This document shows positions 14,989 through 24,293 of a stretch of DNA of 64,000 bases, piece after piece. Source of the DNA: an uncultured Eubacteriales bacterium (lineage in GTDB: Bacteria > Bacillota > Clostridia > Christensenellales > CAG-138); NCBI GenBank assembly GCA_900544555.1, contig UQWD01000005.1, positions 1 through 64,000 on the forward strand, in the 5' to 3' direction. Within the stretch, counting starts at the first letter, position 1. Every line of letters begins with the position of its first letter. Both the position numbers and the translations under genes were made by a program. The notes beneath the pieces were generated by a model, which had not been told where the DNA came from, did not search any database, and saw nothing but the letters and a program-made list of their open reading frames with translations.

Positions 14989-17900
14989 ATGAGCAAAAAA
15001 ACAAATGGCAGGGTTTTGTCCATTTTGTTGGTTCTTGTCATGGTTTTATCCATGCTGCCCGCTTTTTCGCTTGCTTCACCGGAGAATTACGAGCGCGTAA
15101 CGTCGGCAAGCGAATTAACCGACGGCAAGTATGTGCTGGCCATTGAAAAGGATGGCGGCTTCCTTGCGGTTTCAAGCGAAGTATCGTCCAACGCGCTGAC
15201 GCCGGGCGCCGTTTCGCCGCAGGATAACGTGTTGAACGATCCGCCGGAAAATACCGTATGGCAGCTGACAAAAAACGAAGTGAGCGGCTCGTTCACGCTG
15301 ATGGACGCAAACGGTAAGTTCATGTACTGCACCGGCTCCAGCAACTTCCTGAACGTGCAGGACGAGCCCTTTGATTGGAACATAACGGATTCCGGCTCTG
15401 GAATATTCAGGATTCAGGAGCCTTCGAGCGCCTCGTATACGCTGGCGTACAACAGCGGCAACAGCTATAACAAGTTCAGAACCTATAAGCCGACCAGCCT
15501 CAACGCGGCATATTACGCCGATTTCAGGCTGTTCAAGCTTTCCGATTCTGAGCCTGAGCCTCAGTACGTTGAGGTTAACGCGGTTGAATGGGATTTTGAA
15601 CAGGAAACGAATTTGCCTTCTCAATTTGACAGTGAATATAACGCGCAGGCGGCTATCGCTCGCGAGGGCGGGCAGGCCGTTACCTATCCCGCCGGCAACG
15701 GAAGCGGTAAGGCCATGAGTACCACGGGGTGGGACGGCGCGGACGCGGCTGAAAAGTATTACGCCTTCACCGTCGACGCGTCTCAGTACAGGGATATGAC
15801 GCTTACCGTTTCATACAGGATGTCGAACACCGGCCCCCGGGATATGAAAGCCCAATACAACGTTGGTTTCGGATGGTTGGATATACCCGGATCGGAAACG
15901 TCGCAGGCCAACGGCAGCGGCTGGACGGCGCTCGCCCCCGTTTCTATCCCGGAGGATGCTGATTTCGCGCAAAGCCTTAAAATCCGCCTGATAGCCGTGG
16001 GTACGGTCAGCGCCAATGGAGGCACGGTGGCTTCCGCCGGCACCTGCCGTATCGACGATGTGGTTCTCACCGGCTGGCGGGAGGATACCGAACCCCCGGA
16101 GCCCACGCCCGAACCTACGCCTACGCCTCCTCCCGTCGTCCTGCCCGACGATCCCACGGAACACGATCCGATAGCCGAGATACCACAAGGCGCCGTCGGC
16201 ATTAAGGAAGTATACGCCATGAACGACGGCGAAACGGGCGTTACGGTAATCGGCCAGGTTGCGTATAAATTCTCGGGAAACAGCATCCTTATCCAGGATC
16301 TAATCAGCGATGAAATAATCGGCCTGCAGATCTACGATTACAACAACTACGCATCCTACAACGTGGGCGATGTGATTACCGTAACCGGAGAGGTTGACGT
16401 TTACGGCGGCGTGCACCAGATACTGCCCGCCGGCCCGCCGGCAGTCGTGGACGCGCAGCAGGAGCCTTTCCCCGCGCAGGAGCTGACTATACCGCAGCTG
16501 CTTGCGGGCGGTGACAGGTACTTATCCGAATACGTTGTGCTGCGCGAGATAACGCTGGGCACGCTCAATACCGCCGGAAGCACGCCGGTTACGGACGCTA
16601 TCGGCAATACGATAAATATTTACCGTGCGGCCGCATATCCGGACGGCGTTACGCAGGGGAGCGTCGTGGATATTTACGCGTGCTTCTCCAAATTTAACGC
16701 AACCTACCAGCTGCGCACCGGCGCCGCCTCCGATTATGTGGATAACGCCAACCCCAGCATTCCCATATCCGTGGCCAGGGCTCTTGAAGCCGGTACGGAA
16801 AACGTCACCGTTCAGGGCATAGTAACGTTTACCGACGGGCGGAACGTTTATATTGAAGACGGCACGGCGGGCATTGACCTGTACCTGAACGACGGCGCGG
16901 CAATACCATCCGCGGGCGATTTGGTCCGCGCGACAGGCAGGGTTGCCGTGTACAACGGCCTTTTGGAGCTTGCCGATATCGGGCCGGAGGGCATTGCCGT
17001 TATCAGCTCGAACAACGCGCTCCCCTTGAGGAGCGTCAATATCGCGGAGCTTATCGCAAGCCAGAACGGGGACAGGATGCTTGAATCCACCCGCGTGAAG
17101 ATCTCCGGCGCCACGATTGGCGCGTTGAACCCTGCCGGAAACACGCCCCTTGTCCAGGGCGGCGACGCCATCAATATCTACCGGTTGCCCGAGCTTGACG
17201 GCATAGCGGAGGGGGATGTGGTGGATGTTATCGCCGTTGTTGGCAACTTCAACGGCTTCCAGCTGCGTGTCGCGTCCGCAAAGGACGTTACACCCGCCGC
17301 CCCGGTTATCGATCCAATTCCCGAAATACCGGATGGCGTGATGTCTATCCCCGAGGTTATAAGCGCGCCGGACGGCGATACCGTGACCGTTATCGGCCAG
17401 CTGGTTTATCGCTATGGCAACTATGATTCCATCAACTCCGCCATATTAGAGGATGTTGTGGACGGCGAAATCGTAGCCCTTCAGGTTTACAATGCGCTTG
17501 ACGATTATGAGATAGGGGACGTCGTCATACTTACGGCCTCCAAAACCACTTATGGCGGCGTGCCTCAGGTGCAGAGCGTAACCGCGACGGAAAGCCACCC
17601 CGGCGAAGCGCCGCTCATACCCGCCCAGGAATTCGCTTCCATTTCGGAAATGCTCGCCGTAAAGGACAGCCTGCTTTCCGAGTATGTGATGCTTAAAAAT
17701 GTCACGCTCGGCGCTTATAACAGCGACGGCGCCACCTACATTACGGATGAAGCCGGCGCGCGCATGAGCATTTACCGCGCCGCCTCCTACCCTGTCGGCG
17801 TGGAGGAAGGCGAGGTTGTGGACCTGTATGCATGCCTGTCCAAGTTCAACGCTACGGATCAGCTGCGTGTCGGCCGTTCAACCGATTATGTGGTTACCAA

Positions 17901-20900
17901 CGACGAGGCCCCTCCCGTTATTACGCTCCCTTCATTCCTTGACGCGGAGGTCGGGCGGGATTACACGGTAGCAATCGACGTAAGCGACAATGTGGGCGTC
18001 GAAGGCGTAACGATGACCTATACCATCGCTGGTACGCCCGTAACGCTCGATATGGTGAAAAACCCCACCAGCCTCAAGTATCAGGCGGTTATCCCCGGTG
18101 AGGAAATCGTATCCGGGAATGATGAAATTCTGCTCGCCTTCAAAGCCTGGGACGCCAAGGGCAACGAGGCCGGCCTAGAGGCGCGCGTAATCATCGTGGA
18201 TCAGCCGCAGATAGTTTCCGTAAGCCCCGCGCCCAACAGCGCCACTTATGACGACAAGCGGCCGGTAATCTCCGTTGAGTTCGCAAACGCCGGCGATGCG
18301 CCCACCGCGTTCCTTACATCCACGAATGACGAAAACATGATTCCGATGGATGTGCAGGGCAGCGTCGCCTCATATCAGCCGCTCGAGGATCTGGCGGACG
18401 GGAAGCATACCTATACCGTAACCGTTGCGCGATTGGACGGGGCCAGCGTTTCCTATAACTGGAGCTTTACGGTCGGCGAACCGCAATACAGCGCGTATTT
18501 CGGCCAGCTTCACTCGCATACCGCCCAGTATTCTGACGGCAGCGGAACGCTTCGCGACGCATACGAATATGTGCTGAATCTGCCAGAATCCGAGAACGTA
18601 GACTTTTTGGCCGTTACCGACCATTCCAATTACTTTGATTCGTCCTCAAATTTGGGAGATATTAACGACCCGACGAAGGGCACGCTTGCCTCCGACGGCA
18701 CGCGCACGCTTTGGCAGGAGGCCCAGGACACCACCGACGAATACGATGCTATCAGCGACGACGTTGTGTTCATGTACGGCTATGAAATGACCTGGAGCGG
18801 CGGCCCGGGGCATATGAACACCTTTAATACAGACGGCTTTGTCAGCCGGAACAACAGCGTATTGAACAATAAGGTGGATGACGCGGGCATGCGCGCCTAT
18901 TACGAGCTGCTCAAGCAGAACCCCCAGACCATCTCCATGTTCAACCACCCGGGAACCACGTTCGGCACCTTCTCAGACTTTGCGTATTGGGATCCGGGAA
19001 TCGACGCGCAGGTGACCATGATCGAGGTCGGAAACGGCGAGGGCGCTGTAGGCGGTTCCTCCTACTGGCCCAGCTATGAGTACTACCAGCTTGCGCTGGA
19101 TAAGGGCTGGCATCTCGCGCCCACGAACAACCAGGATAACCACCGCGGCAAATGGGGCAACGCCAACACCGCTCGCTCGGTAGTGATAACGGACGACTTC
19201 ACGCGCGAGGGTATTTACCAGGCGATGCGCGATATGGCGATGTACTCGACCGAAGACCATAACCTGGAGATAAACTATACCCTGAACGATAATCTGATGG
19301 GCTCCATCATTTCTGAAACACCCGAAACCGTGCGTATTTACGCGTCGCTCAGCGATCCGGACGCTTCGGACGTTATCGGGACGGTATCCGTCATCGTCAA
19401 CGGCGGCGTGGTTGCGTATACTCGGGAATTTAGCAGCAACTCCGCTGTGCTCGACATAACGCTTCCCTGCGATTACTCGTACTATTACCTTCGGGTCGAG
19501 CAGGGCGACGGAGATATCGCCGTAACTGCCCCCGTATGGACGGGCGAGGTGAGCAAGGTCGGCATTACCTCCGTTGAATCGGATGCGGTAATCCCCGTGA
19601 GGGATGAGGCGATGACTATTACCACCAGCCTGTACAACTATGAGTCGTCCGATCTGGTAATAGACAGCATCGTTTACAGCCTCCGTATCGGGCAGGGGGA
19701 ATTCGAGGTTTTAGAGACTGTGGAAAACCCGCTCACCGTCGCGTCCATGTCCGAGGCTGAAACAATCTTTGCCTTCACGCCAAGAAGAATCGGCGCGCAG
19801 CGGCTCAACGTAACGGTGAACGCCACGCTCAACGGCATACCCAACGTATTTACATATAACCTCGATATGGATGTGCTTGACCCCGGCGAGCTCTTGGATA
19901 TCGCCATCGACGCGGGCCATTCCAACTTTTATGTGTCGGGCAATTATCCGGGCAGCGACTCCGCGTTTATCAAGCTGTGCGCTCAAAACGGCATACGCGC
20001 GCACTACGTCGAGGAGATAACCTACGACTCCATTAAGGATATGGCTCTCTTGGTCATGACCGTGCCGTTCAAGAGCTTTGGCACGCCGGTTGACGATTCG
20101 CTATATACCGCCGACGAGCTCGATGCCATCGCGCGGTATGCGGCCTCCGGCGGCAATATCATACTGTGCTCCAAGTCCGATCGCGGCAATCCGGCCGAAC
20201 AGGAGCAGTGGGCGCATAACATATCCAATGAAATTCTTGAAGCGGCCGGCGCTACTTCACGCGTTGCGAACGGAATAGTTGTTGATAATGTTGAGAAGGC
20301 CAACGAGGCGTATCGGATATATTTTACGAGCGAATACAACTATAACTACGACTCGCCCTTCCTCACCGATGTGCTTGAAACCACAAATAATTCCTTTAGC
20401 TGCTACAACGGCGCGCCTGTAATCACGGGCGAAGGGGTTACGCCCATTGTGAAGGGCTACTCCACCACATGGGGCGCGAACTTCACCGATGATTTCGGCG
20501 GGTCCAGCTCCTACGCGCCGGATTATGACAGCGATACCGTCGTCGTCCCTATGGACGAGGTTGTGGTGATGGCCAGCGAGGAGCTTTCGGGCGGCGGCTG
20601 GCTGCTGGTGAGCGGCGTAACGTTTTTCTCCACATTCGAGGTAAGCGTTGAGGTGGAAAATTCCACCACGCTGCAGAACAGCAATTACCAGATTGTGATG
20701 AACATCATCGATATGCTTAAACCCGAGCCGGAAATATCGCCGATTACCGCCGTGCATGAAGCGGAGGAAGGCGTACGGTTCACAGTTGAGGGCGTGGTAA
20801 CGAGCAACGCTTCCGGTTACGATCAGGATACCGCGTTCTTCGATTGCATCTATATTCAGGATGAGATGCGCGGCGTTAACCTCTTCCCGGTATCGGGCGA

Positions 20901-22536
20901 TTTTAGCGTCGGCCAGAAGGTGCGCGTTACCGGCGTTACAAGCTCCTACAACGGGGAGCGTCAGCTCGCGGTAAGCAGCATTGAGGTCGTGGATCCGGCT
21001 GTTACTCCCGTATCCCCCGCGCTTGTAACCGCCGCTGAGGCTATGTCCCCGAATAATACGGGCAATCTGCTATGCGTTCGCGGTATGGTCAAGAGCCTTG
21101 GATACAGCTCGGACGGCGCGCTCGAGACCATACTGGTTGAGGATGAAACGGGCGTGGCGAACGTGTTTATCGACGGCTACATCATGAGCGCTTATACCGG
21201 CCTAGACGCGATAAAAGTTGGCGACAGTGTAAAATCCGTGGGCATTGGCTCAATTACGGTTGAAATTGAAAACCCAAGCGGAGGCAATATCCCGCGTATG
21301 CGCGTAAGGGACCGTTCCGAAATCACATATGAATCCGCCGAGCCTCCAGAAGGCGTCGAGCTGTTCGGATACAGCCTGCGCGACCTGAGCGAGGATGCGG
21401 ATAATTACGGCTGGATCTCATTTAATTCCTCCGATCCCCTCAGCACCGTCCAACGTCTCTTCGATGGCGATATCATGTTCGTGGCGGCGGATTACGCGTA
21501 TGGAACGGTCTACGCGTTTGACGAGGAGGGTGCTTTTTATGCAATAGACCCCGAAACATGGGGCGTCGAGCGCATTGGAAGCAACGGCGGTTATTTGGTT
21601 GACGATATGGCTTTTGACCGTGAAACGGGCGCGCTTTACGCGCTGGTTTACGGGAACCCTCCCGCGGACAACAGGGCGCTGGCGCACGGCGGATCCGACT
21701 TCGGGCTGCCGCTTGATCTCAATACGGACGCGATTTTCCTTACAAGGGTCAGCCTCGACAATGGAGCCCTCACCGAGCTGCATCAGCTGGACAACTGGGA
21801 GGATGGCGAGGAATTCTGGCCGCTTGGGCTGGCCTGTATTGGAAACGGCCGGTTTATATCCGCCAACTATCTTAACGACGCGATTATGCTGCACGATATT
21901 GACGGAAACGTTGAAGCCCTCAGCGACGTCAACGGCTTTATAAGCGAGCTGTATTACCAGTCCATGACCTATTCGCCGGAGGATGATACGGTTTACTGGG
22001 CTGCATGCACGTATGACGGCGAGGGTTATCTTGTGGCTATCGATCCGCTTACCGGTGATAACGCCATAATCGATTACATCGGCGCCCCAAACGGCACGGA
22101 GGTTGTCGGCCTGTTCGTTAAGGCCGAGACGCATCAGCCGGAGGTATTTGACGTAACCTTTATCGACGGGCTTACCGGGGATATCATTGAGGTTCAACCG
22201 GTTGTTAGCGGCGAGGACGCGATTCCGCCTGAACCGCCAATCCATATCGGTTATCAATTTGCAGGCTGGGACGGGGATTACCTGAACATAACGGAAGCGC
22301 GAACCATTACGGCCATGTACGAGGCTGGCGTAACCCCCACGCCGGAGCAGCCTACTCCCACTCCGGAGCAGCCTACCCCCACGCCGGAGCTGCCCACTCC
22401 AACGCCGGAGCTGCCTACCCCCACTCCGGAGCCGGATGATCCTCCGCAGAGCGGCGGCATGGCGCTGGCAATTACCGGAGGGTTTCTGCTGTTAAGCGGA
22501 GCCGCGGGCGTTGTTATAAGAAAAAGGCGCAGATAA
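14989..22536 (+). CDS. Giant secreted multi-domain surface protein with OB-fold modules and a CehA-type PHP domain
   Basis: About 2,515 residues. Signal peptide (ILLVLVMVLSMLPAFSLA, about 9-30). In order: a beta-trefoil-like module (30-185), a carbohydrate-binding-like beta sandwich (193-364), a PTP linker, six OB-fold-like modules (395-970), two Ig-like modules (983-1165), a PHP/CehA-McbA-type metallohydrolase (1168-1425; QLHSHTAQYSD, VTDHSNY, MFNHPGT, NNQDNHRG), further beta domains and a glutamine-amidotransferase-like segment (about 1600-1800), two more OB modules (1918-2118), a beta-propeller-like region (2125-2382), an InlB-type repeat, a PTPE[QL] repeat and a C-terminal PPQSGG-helix-RKRRR tail resembling a sortase signal. 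ATG 14989 has GGAGG upstream. The His/Asp-rich PHP motifs suggest an active, metal-dependent phosphoesterase or hydrolase on the cell surface; OB modules of this type accompany extracellular nucleases. Confidence 0.9.
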   Translation: MSKKTNGRVLSILLVLVMVLSMLPAFSLASPENYERVTSASELTDGKYVLAIEKDGGFLAVSSEVSSNALTPGAVSPQDNVLNDPPENTVWQLTKNEVSGSFTLMDANGKFMYCTGSSNFLNVQDEPFDWNITDSGSGIFRIQEPSSASYTLAYNSGNSYNKFRTYKPTSLNAAYYADFRLFKLSDSEPEPQYVEVNAVEWDFEQETNLPSQFDSEYNAQAAIAREGGQAVTYPAGNGSGKAMSTTGWDGADAAEKYYAFTVDASQYRDMTLTVSYRMSNTGPRDMKAQYNVGFGWLDIPGSETSQANGSGWTALAPVSIPEDADFAQSLKIRLIAVGTVSANGGTVASAGTCRIDDVVLTGWREDTEPPEPTPEPTPTPPPVVLPDDPTEHDPIAEIPQGAVGIKEVYAMNDGETGVTVIGQVAYKFSGNSILIQDLISDEIIGLQIYDYNNYASYNVGDVITVTGEVDVYGGVHQILPAGPPAVVDAQQEPFPAQELTIPQLLAGGDRYLSEYVVLREITLGTLNTAGSTPVTDAIGNTINIYRAAAYPDGVTQGSVVDIYACFSKFNATYQLRTGAASDYVDNANPSIPISVARALEAGTENVTVQGIVTFTDGRNVYIEDGTAGIDLYLNDGAAIPSAGDLVRATGRVAVYNGLLELADIGPEGIAVISSNNALPLRSVNIAELIASQNGDRMLESTRVKISGATIGALNPAGNTPLVQGGDAINIYRLPELDGIAEGDVVDVIAVVGNFNGFQLRVASAKDVTPAAPVIDPIPEIPDGVMSIPEVISAPDGDTVTVIGQLVYRYGNYDSINSAILEDVVDGEIVALQVYNALDDYEIGDVVILTASKTTYGGVPQVQSVTATESHPGEAPLIPAQEFASISEMLAVKDSLLSEYVMLKNVTLGAYNSDGATYITDEAGARMSIYRAASYPVGVEEGEVVDLYACLSKFNATDQLRVGRSTDYVVTNDEAPPVITLPSFLDAEVGRDYTVAIDVSDNVGVEGVTMTYTIAGTPVTLDMVKNPTSLKYQAVIPGEEIVSGNDEILLAFKAWDAKGNEAGLEARVIIVDQPQIVSVSPAPNSATYDDKRPVISVEFANAGDAPTAFLTSTNDENMIPMDVQGSVASYQPLEDLADGKHTYTVTVARLDGASVSYNWSFTVGEPQYSAYFGQLHSHTAQYSDGSGTLRDAYEYVLNLPESENVDFLAVTDHSNYFDSSSNLGDINDPTKGTLASDGTRTLWQEAQDTTDEYDAISDDVVFMYGYEMTWSGGPGHMNTFNTDGFVSRNNSVLNNKVDDAGMRAYYELLKQNPQTISMFNHPGTTFGTFSDFAYWDPGIDAQVTMIEVGNGEGAVGGSSYWPSYEYYQLALDKGWHLAPTNNQDNHRGKWGNANTARSVVITDDFTREGIYQAMRDMAMYSTEDHNLEINYTLNDNLMGSIISETPETVRIYASLSDPDASDVIGTVSVIVNGGVVAYTREFSSNSAVLDITLPCDYSYYYLRVEQGDGDIAVTAPVWTGEVSKVGITSVESDAVIPVRDEAMTITTSLYNYESSDLVIDSIVYSLRIGQGEFEVLETVENPLTVASMSEAETIFAFTPRRIGAQRLNVTVNATLNGIPNVFTYNLDMDVLDPGELLDIAIDAGHSNFYVSGNYPGSDSAFIKLCAQNGIRAHYVEEITYDSIKDMALLVMTVPFKSFGTPVDDSLYTADELDAIARYAASGGNIILCSKSDRGNPAEQEQWAHNISNEILEAAGATSRVANGIVVDNVEKANEAYRIYFTSEYNYNYDSPFLTDVLETTNNSFSCYNGAPVITGEGVTPIVKGYSTTWGANFTDDFGGSSSYAPDYDSDTVVVPMDEVVVMASEELSGGGWLLVSGVTFFSTFEVSVEVENSTTLQNSNYQIVMNIIDMLKPEPEISPITAVHEAEEGVRFTVEGVVTSNASGYDQDTAFFDCIYIQDEMRGVNLFPVSGDFSVGQKVRVTGVTSSYNGERQLAVSSIEVVDPAVTPVSPALVTAAEAMSPNNTGNLLCVRGMVKSLGYSSDGALETILVEDETGVANVFIDGYIMSAYTGLDAIKVGDSVKSVGIGSITVEIENPSGGNIPRMRVRDRSEITYESAEPPEGVELFGYSLRDLSEDADNYGWISFNSSDPLSTVQRLFDGDIMFVAADYAYGTVYAFDEEGAFYAIDPETWGVERIGSNGGYLVDDMAFDRETGALYALVYGNPPADNRALAHGGSDFGLPLDLNTDAIFLTRVSLDNGALTELHQLDNWEDGEEFWPLGLACIGNGRFISANYLNDAIMLHDIDGNVEALSDVNGFISELYYQSMTYSPEDDTVYWAACTYDGEGYLVAIDPLTGDNAIIDYIGAPNGTEVVGLFVKAETHQPEVFDVTFIDGLTGDIIEVQPVVSGEDAIPPEPPIHIGYQFAGWDGDYLNITEARTITAMYEAGVTPTPEQPTPTPEQPTPTPELPTPTPELPTPTPEPDDPPQSGGMALAITGGFLLLSGAAGVVIRKRRR
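22332..22438 (+). repeat. In-frame PTPEQ/PTPEL coding repeat
   Basis: A short DNA repeat of 18 bases (five full or near-full copies) encodes the PTPEQP and PTPELP series of the surface protein just before its C-terminal anchor. It would form a rigid, extended stalk through the cell wall. The low-complexity repeat is prone to copy-number change. Confidence 0.85.
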
Positions 22537-22560
22537 CATATTATCGCGTTGAGTTTATGG

Positions 22561-22584
22561 CCGCGGATGCAAATGCATCCGCGG
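22561..22584. repeat. Perfect hairpin, copy 1 of 2
   Basis: CCGCGGATGCA, two A bases, TGCATCCGCGG: a perfect 11-base-pair stem 25 bases past the stop of the giant gene. An identical 24-base copy lies at 22784-22807. Each is followed by an A-run/stem/T-run hairpin, so both belong to a composite unit. Confidence 0.85.
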
Positions 22585-22639
22585 CTCACTGTGTCGAAAA
22601 AGTGGCTGCGCCACATTTTTCGAGTTAACACGGAGCGCT
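22585..22639 (+). repeat. Dispersed terminator-like repeat, copy B
   Basis: Matches the reverse complement of 1-55 with two mismatches. It contains CGAAAAA, stem GTGGC/GCCAC with a TGC loop, then ATTTTTCG, followed by GAGTTAACACGGAGCGCT. As in copy A, a strong GC hairpin precedes it and it lies after the 3' end of a gene in the same orientation. Confidence 0.85.
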
Positions 22640-22738
22640 TGCACATTGGCGCGGTCAGCGCCCCGTGCAAAGAAACCCTTGCTGCGCAAGGCATTCCGAA
22701 CCTTACGCACATGTCGTCAGGTTCGGTTGAAAGCCTAT

Positions 22739-22772
22739 GGGGTTGCGGCTCCGAGCCAACCCCGGTTTTTTT
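22739..22772 (+). terminator. Rho-independent terminator
   Basis: Stem GGGGTTGCGGCT/AGCCAACCCC (one bulge) with a CCG loop, followed by GG and seven T bases (22766-22772). It is the best-formed terminator downstream of the giant gene on the plus strand. Confidence 0.75.
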
Positions 22773-22783
22773 GACAGGCTGGG

Positions 22784-22842
22784 CCGCGGATGCAAATGCA
22801 TCCGCGGCTTTATGTTACAAAAAATGGTGCGACCACTTTTTT
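22784..22842 (+). repeat. Composite hairpin unit, diverged copy C
   Basis: The exact 24-base hairpin (22784-22807) is followed after about 11 bases by a six-A run, a small TGGT/ACCA stem and CTTTTTT (22819-22842). The layout equals copies A and B, but the second hairpin has diverged in sequence. Confidence 0.65.
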
Positions 22843-23333
22843 CAGGCTTCATGGGGCGATTGCGCTTCTTGTTACTCGTGGGCCGTTAAGCGTTAATCCA
22901 AGAATAAAGCCGCTTTTTCATACAACTACGGTATTCACGCAGCCTTATCGCCGATCGTCGGCATATTGAGTCGTTTTTTCATCTCTACTCATGTTGTTTA
23001 AGGCTCTCATACGATTTAAATCTATTTTCATCTTTAGGCTAATCGGTATATTCATTTTGCGCTTTTGAATATATGGAACGCTTCTTGCCTCTGCGCAGTT
23101 ATCCGCAAAGGCTCCTGTTTTTATAGCTCCTTTTCAAGCTTCAGGTTCATAGCATATTCCGTGTTTACTCATCATGATGGCGCGTTCCCCATCGAGTAAT
23201 TCATTTAATCGTTATCTATTTTCAAAATCCCATGTTACAAAAGCGGTTATCTCATTTACCATAAATCGCTTTTTCACCGTCCGTATTAAGCAGCCGCTTT
23301 TCTTGATAGTGATTTTTACAATATAAGGCTTTA

Positions 23334-24293
23334 TTAGCTTGATATGGGGCTTTTGTTCAGGTTGCCGCGCACGCGTATGTCCTCGCCGTAGAGTGGGATA
23401 ACTCTCCAGAAACGCGGCGATACGATGCGTGAGAATATGCGTTCGCCATACGTTTGGGAAAGCTCCTGAAGCGATAGGTTTGTAGCGACGAGCGTATGCC
23501 GGCCCGAAGCCTCCCGCTCGTTAATGATGGTAAAAATCTGCTCGCGCGTTAAATTGCGCATCATGGGTTCAGACCCAAGGTCGTCGATAACTAAAAGCTC
23601 GGCATCGTTGTAATGCTCGGGCGGCTCGTTGGCGCGAATAGCGTTAACGGCCTCGTTCACAAGGTTATAGGCCGTTATTTTCATCACGCCGTAACCGCGA
23701 TCCGATACGCATTTTGCCACGCAGTTGAGAAGGAACGTTTTTCCAAGGCCGGTTTTCCCCGTCAGGAGCAGGTTGGGGATGCTGGTGTTTGGAAACGCGT
23801 TCGCATAATCCTCGAGCAGCCCCCGCACGCGCAGCATACCCGCGCGCTGTTTAGCGGATGGAAACACTTCGGGATCGAATGAATCAAACGATTCCCCGCA
23901 GTCGATCCGTGAGGACGCGTACTTTTTCTGGCGGATTTTCTGGCGAAGGCACTCGCATGGGCGCTTAACGGGGTATCCTGTATACCCGGTATCCCGGCAT
24001 TTTGAACAGCGATACTTCGGCTCCAAATAATCGGCGGGTAGGCCCAAGCCGGACAATAAAGCGGCCTCCCGCTCCCTCATCCGCTCAATTTCGCGGCGCG
24101 CCTCTATGACGGCTTCGGCTTTACCGGCTCCGTTTAGCGGTTCGAACGCTAGATGAAACGCGGCGTCGCGGCGAACGCGTGCAAGCTTCTCTATTTCAGG
24201 GCATTGGGCGTAAACCTCTTCACGCCTTCTAGAGGCCGCGTACTCGGCCCTGCGCCGAAGGCTTTCGTACTCCCTGGTAATCTCCCTATCCAT
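23334..24293 (-). CDS. DnaI/DnaC-type replicative helicase loader ATPase
   Basis: A 319-residue AAA+ protein. The N-terminal part has a zinc-binding Cys cluster (YRCSKCRDTGYTG plus CECLRQ, about residues 93-120), as in DnaI-like loaders. It is followed by Walker A LLTGKTGLGKTFLLN (about 176-190), Walker B LLVIDDLGSEP and sensor VATNLS. It loads the DnaB/DnaC hexameric helicase onto DNA during initiation or restart. The start overlaps the end of the upstream dnaD-type gene by 8 bases, the usual DnaD-DnaI partnership in Firmicutes. Confidence 0.93.
   Translation of the reverse strand: MDREITREYESLRRRAEYAASRRREEVYAQCPEIEKLARVRRDAAFHLAFEPLNGAGKAEAVIEARREIERMREREAALLSGLGLPADYLEPKYRCSKCRDTGYTGYPVKRPCECLRQKIRQKKYASSRIDCGESFDSFDPEVFPSAKQRAGMLRVRGLLEDYANAFPNTSIPNLLLTGKTGLGKTFLLNCVAKCVSDRGYGVMKITAYNLVNEAVNAIRANEPPEHYNDAELLVIDDLGSEPMMRNLTREQIFTIINEREASGRHTLVATNLSLQELSQTYGERIFSRIVSPRFWRVIPLYGEDIRVRGNLNKSPISS

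Larger units (their letters stand above)
22537..23333. other. Long intergenic region rich in hairpin repeats
   Basis: About 800 bases with no supportable gene. The first 300 hold a cluster of hairpins annotated separately (22561-22584, 22585-22639, 22739-22772, 22784-22842). The remaining part (about 22860-23333) is AT-rich and I see no recognisable element in it. Frames that are open across the repeats have no homology and no ribosome binding site. Confidence 0.6.

Noticed and set aside
20257..22257. Long antisense frames opposite the giant surface protein
   Set aside because: Codon-bias shadows without ribosome binding sites; no known motifs.
22549..22896. 115-codon frame across the hairpin repeats after the giant gene
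   Set aside because: It translates inverted repeats and terminators; two copies of the same hairpin are read as coding, which is not credible.
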